Shown here one piece after another: positions 4,982 to 5,715 of a stretch of 5,715 bases of DNA (position 1 is the stretch's first letter; every line of letters begins with the position of its first letter). The notes beneath the pieces were generated by a model. It did not search any database. It worked only from the letters and a program-made list of their open reading frames with translations, and was not told the DNA's origin. The translations under genes were made by a program, and so were the position numbers. The DNA comes from Gammaproteobacteria bacterium (GTDB lineage Bacteria > Pseudomonadota > Gammaproteobacteria > Steroidobacterales > Steroidobacteraceae): positions 1-5,715 of the forward strand of contig PMMB01000234.1 of assembly GCA_003165495.1 (NCBI GenBank), given 5' to 3'.

Positions 4982-5715
4982 TTCGCGTTGAGCTCGATCA
5001 GCAGCGAATTCGCGCCATACACTTTATCGAGCGCTTCGCGGATGATCGCCGGATGCACGGCGATCGCGCGATTATTCGCAGCATTGAACCAGTAGTGACC
5101 GGCAATCGAGTGAATGTTGCCGTCGAACATCAAGCCGACGATTTTACCGTCGGTATCGATCAAGGGGCTGCCCGAGTTTCCGCCGACGATGTCGCTGTTG
5201 GTCGAGATGCAGAATGGCGTCCGCATATCGAGTCGCTCCTTCACCTTCATCCAGCTGGCGGGTATCTTGAAGGGTGATGCGCCGGTCGCGCGCTCGAAGG
5301 CGCGGCCCAGATGCGTGAACGGTTCGACGGACGCGCCGTTTTCGACCCACCCCTGCACCGTGCCATAATTGATGCGCAGCGTGAAAGTCGCATCGGGATA
5401 TACATTCGTGCCGTAGGCTTTGAATCGCGCCGCTGCGATTCTTGCCGCCGCCGCGGCAATCGGCGCTTCCACTTCGTCTTCGTATCGCCTGCGGATGGCG
5501 CGTGCGTCGGCATCGATCGCGCGCGCGAGCGTGATCATCGGATCGAGCGATGCGTCCACCGCCGCTTTGCCGCCTTGCCACAATTGCTTGCGCACCTCCG
5601 CGTCGTCGAGTTTGGTCTCGGCAACGAGCCGCGTGGCCATCGAATCGGGTGATTCCTTGGACAGCAATCTGCGTACCAACGGATGATCCGGGCCCAGCCA
5701 TTCGCGCATGCGTTC
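4978..5715 (-). CDS. S46-family serine dipeptidyl-peptidase (DPP7/DPP11 type), N-terminus outside the window
   Basis: The C-terminal ~245 residues of an S46 exopeptidase, a family of roughly 700 residues that removes dipeptides from peptide N-termini in the periplasm. The frame is open to the window edge, so the Met at 5709 is internal and the catalytic His and Asp lie outside. Numbering from that Met: a helical region (about 25-98) is followed by YPDATFTLRINYGTVQGW (104-121), typical of S46, then the nucleophile motif GGNSGSP (176-182) with catalytic Ser179, and GLMFDGN (192-198). Gly197 lies 18 residues after the serine, the position that is Gly in DPP7 (hydrophobic P1 preference) and Arg in DPP11 (acidic preference), so DPP7-like specificity is inferred. 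The C-terminus RAIAVHPAIIREALDKVYGA (214-233) is also characteristic. It is the upstream gene of the pair with the methyltransferase. Family call is very secure. Confidence 0.94.
   Translation of the reverse strand, partial: ERMREWLGPDHPLVRRLLSKESPDSMATRLVAETKLDDAEVRKQLWQGGKAAVDASLDPMITLARAIDADARAIRRRYEDEVEAPIAAAAARIAAARFKAYGTNVYPDATFTLRINYGTVQGWVENGASVEPFTHLGRAFERATGASPFKIPASWMKVKERLDMRTPFCISTNSDIVGGNSGSPLIDTDGKIVGLMFDGNIHSIAGHYWFNAANNRAIAVHPAIIREALDKVYGANSLLIELNAK

Noticed and set aside
5144..5701. Minus-strand open frame of 185 residues overlapping the S46 peptidase in another frame
   Set aside because: It is Arg/Gly-rich with no motif. The adjacent frame carries GGNSGSP and other S46 hallmarks.
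1..5715. Mobile element, CRISPR array, tRNA or defence-system genes
   Set aside because: No inverted terminal repeats, spaced direct repeats, transposase, integrase, cloverleaf or recognised defence domain were seen. All sequence is accounted for by ordinary coding genes.

Overview
The window is gene-dense bacterial chromosome with moderately high GC content. It has five closely spaced or overlapping genes plus a sixth cut by an edge, and no intergenic gap longer than about 41 bases. The gene content (long-form NfeD plus slipin, S46 dipeptidyl-peptidase, a phosphobase-type methyltransferase, a secreted metallo-beta-lactamase-fold-like protein) suggests a Gram-negative proteobacterium, perhaps a gammaproteobacterium near Steroidobacterales or Xanthomonadales. 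That placement is inferred from family recall only. No RNA gene, mobile element, CRISPR array or phage gene is visible.

Plus strand, 1-4182: four genes run in the same direction. The first is the 3' part of an NfeD membrane serine protease (1-1014; its 5' end lies outside the window). A slipin/stomatin-type SPFH protein follows 12 bases later with a strong ribosome-binding site. This is the widely conserved NfeD-slipin membrane quality-control pair. A classical short-chain dehydrogenase follows 16 bases later with a TTG start and no clear ribosome-binding site, so it probably belongs to the same transcript. After 41 bases comes a 519-residue exported protein with its own good ribosome-binding site. 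Its C-terminal half looks like a metallo-beta-lactamase fold with a partly dismantled metal site.

Minus strand, 4169-5715: two genes read toward the plus-strand run. The upstream one is the C-terminal third of a periplasmic S46 serine dipeptidyl-peptidase carrying the catalytic serine. Its stop overlaps the start of a SAM-dependent methyltransferase (ATGA, 4 bases), which points to translational coupling. The methyltransferase ends inside the 3' end of the exported plus-strand gene, giving a 14-base tail-to-tail overlap with no room for a terminator between the units.

Nothing here clearly forms an undescribed system. The most interesting signals are altered active sites. The metallo-beta-lactamase-like protein lacks most of the HxHxDH motif but keeps the ligands of one metal site. 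The methyltransferase has Gln where the malarial phosphoethanolamine methyltransferase has its catalytic His. The dehydrogenase has His where the catalytic-tetrad Asn normally sits.
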